A stretch of DNA of 6,228 bases, taken from Candidatus Moraniibacteriota bacterium. Its GTDB lineage: Bacteria; Patescibacteriota; Minisyncoccia; Moranbacterales; GCA-2747515. Where the stretch lies: positions 1 to 6,228 of the forward strand of contig JALVPE010000022.1 in assembly GCA_027031945.1 (NCBI GenBank), given 5' to 3'. The notes under the pieces are model-generated. The model worked only from the letters and a program-made list of their open reading frames with translations, was not told the origin of the DNA and searched no databases. Of this stretch, positions 6,013 to 6,228 are shown piece after piece (within the stretch, counting starts at the first letter, position 1; each line of letters opens with the position of its first letter). The position numbers were made by a program, and so were the translations under genes.

Positions 6013-6075
6013 TTGTGAATTGTGCATTATGAATTGGTGACCAGTAATCAGTAACTGGTAACCAGTCATCGGTAA
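6013..6075. repeat. Array of nine degenerate 7-bp repeats
   Basis: From eight bases after the recG stop the sequence divides without gaps into nine heptads. The first three follow TTRTGMA (for example TTGTGAA at 6013-6019). The fourth, TTGGTGA, is transitional. The last five follow YYRGTMA (for example CCAGTAA at 6041-6047 and CTGGTAA at 6055-6061). Heptanucleotide short tandem repeats of this general kind are known from intergenic DNA of several bacterial groups, including cyanobacteria. The role is unknown. Copies on the - strand make a spurious open frame with a YQLLITG-like peptide. Confidence 0.75.
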
Positions 6076-6228
6076 TATCATATATTTGAATCACATACTT
6101 AAACAATGAAATAACAGTATTTTCCAATCCTAAGATGTCCGGAAATTATGTTTTACAATAATGCTGATATTTTTAAATTAATTGATTAAATTTTAATATT
6201 TTTAAATAATTTTTCTTTTGCTTTGTTC
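6076..6228. other. AT-rich intergenic tail, no gene seen
   Basis: This stretch holds no convincing open frame, tRNA or terminator. It becomes extremely A/T-rich toward the right edge. A 12-bp direct repeat, ATATTTTTAAAT, occurs at 6167-6178 and 6196-6207. A TTGATT at 6182-6187 could be a -35, but the A/T-rich bases 17 further on are not a good -10. It is probably the upstream region of a gene beyond the window. Confidence 0.4.

Noticed and set aside
6013..6075. CRISPR array
   Set aside because: The units are 7 bp, degenerate and contiguous, with no spacers and no cas genes nearby.
5779..6081. 100-residue open frame on the - strand
   Set aside because: It is antisense to the conserved end of recG, and its N-terminus is a translation of the heptad repeats, a known artefact.
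6074..6085. AATATCATATAT shared with the dnaX leader (33-44)
   Set aside because: The 12-base match is made almost wholly of A and T, and no gene start follows the second copy.

Overview
The window is an AT-rich bacterial housekeeping segment. It holds five protein genes, one tRNA and several readable signals. From left to right: dnaX (clamp-loader gamma/tau subunit, +), tRNA-Gln(UUG) (+), a DusB-type tRNA-dihydrouridine synthase (-), a two-gene operon of a DksA/TraR-like zinc-finger protein and an unrecognised cysteine-rich protein (+), and recG (branch-migration helicase, +). A 223-base non-coding tail follows, which opens with an array of nine 7-bp repeats. The code is standard: TAA, TAG and TGA all act as stops, so a TGA-recoding lineage is unlikely. 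The low GC, the tRNA without an encoded CCA, the DnaX without its usual zinc cysteines and the compact mix of single genes would fit a Patescibacteria/CPR-type genome. That is inference; the sequence contains no taxonomic marker.

Layout. Bases 1-42 are the dnaX leader, with an 18-bp perfect palindrome carrying a TATAAT on each strand. dnaX (43-1626) has no clear terminator of its own. A 75-base gap follows with a well-formed promoter for tRNA-Gln (1702-1773). A weak bidirectional terminator (1779-1802) lies between the tRNA and the convergent dus gene (1823-2782). The 149-base gap 2783-2931 is divergent: dus and the DksA-like gene each have an extended -10 of the form TGnTATTATAAT. The DksA-like gene (2932-3312) and the cysteine-rich gene (3332-3826) are 19 bases apart, each with a strong Shine-Dalgarno sequence, and end at a strong 14-bp terminator (3845-3885). 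recG begins just after that terminator, from a candidate promoter placed so close that the mRNA would be almost leaderless.

Roles. DnaX and RecG serve replication and fork repair. tRNA-Gln and Dus serve translation. The DksA-like protein is a probable RNA-polymerase secondary-channel regulator. The most intriguing item is its operon partner: its C-terminal half appears to echo the DksA coiled coil and zinc ribbon, with the same 16-residue spacing between the last three cysteines, behind a separate N-terminal cysteine cluster. The window does not contain an obvious defence system, mobile element or CRISPR array.
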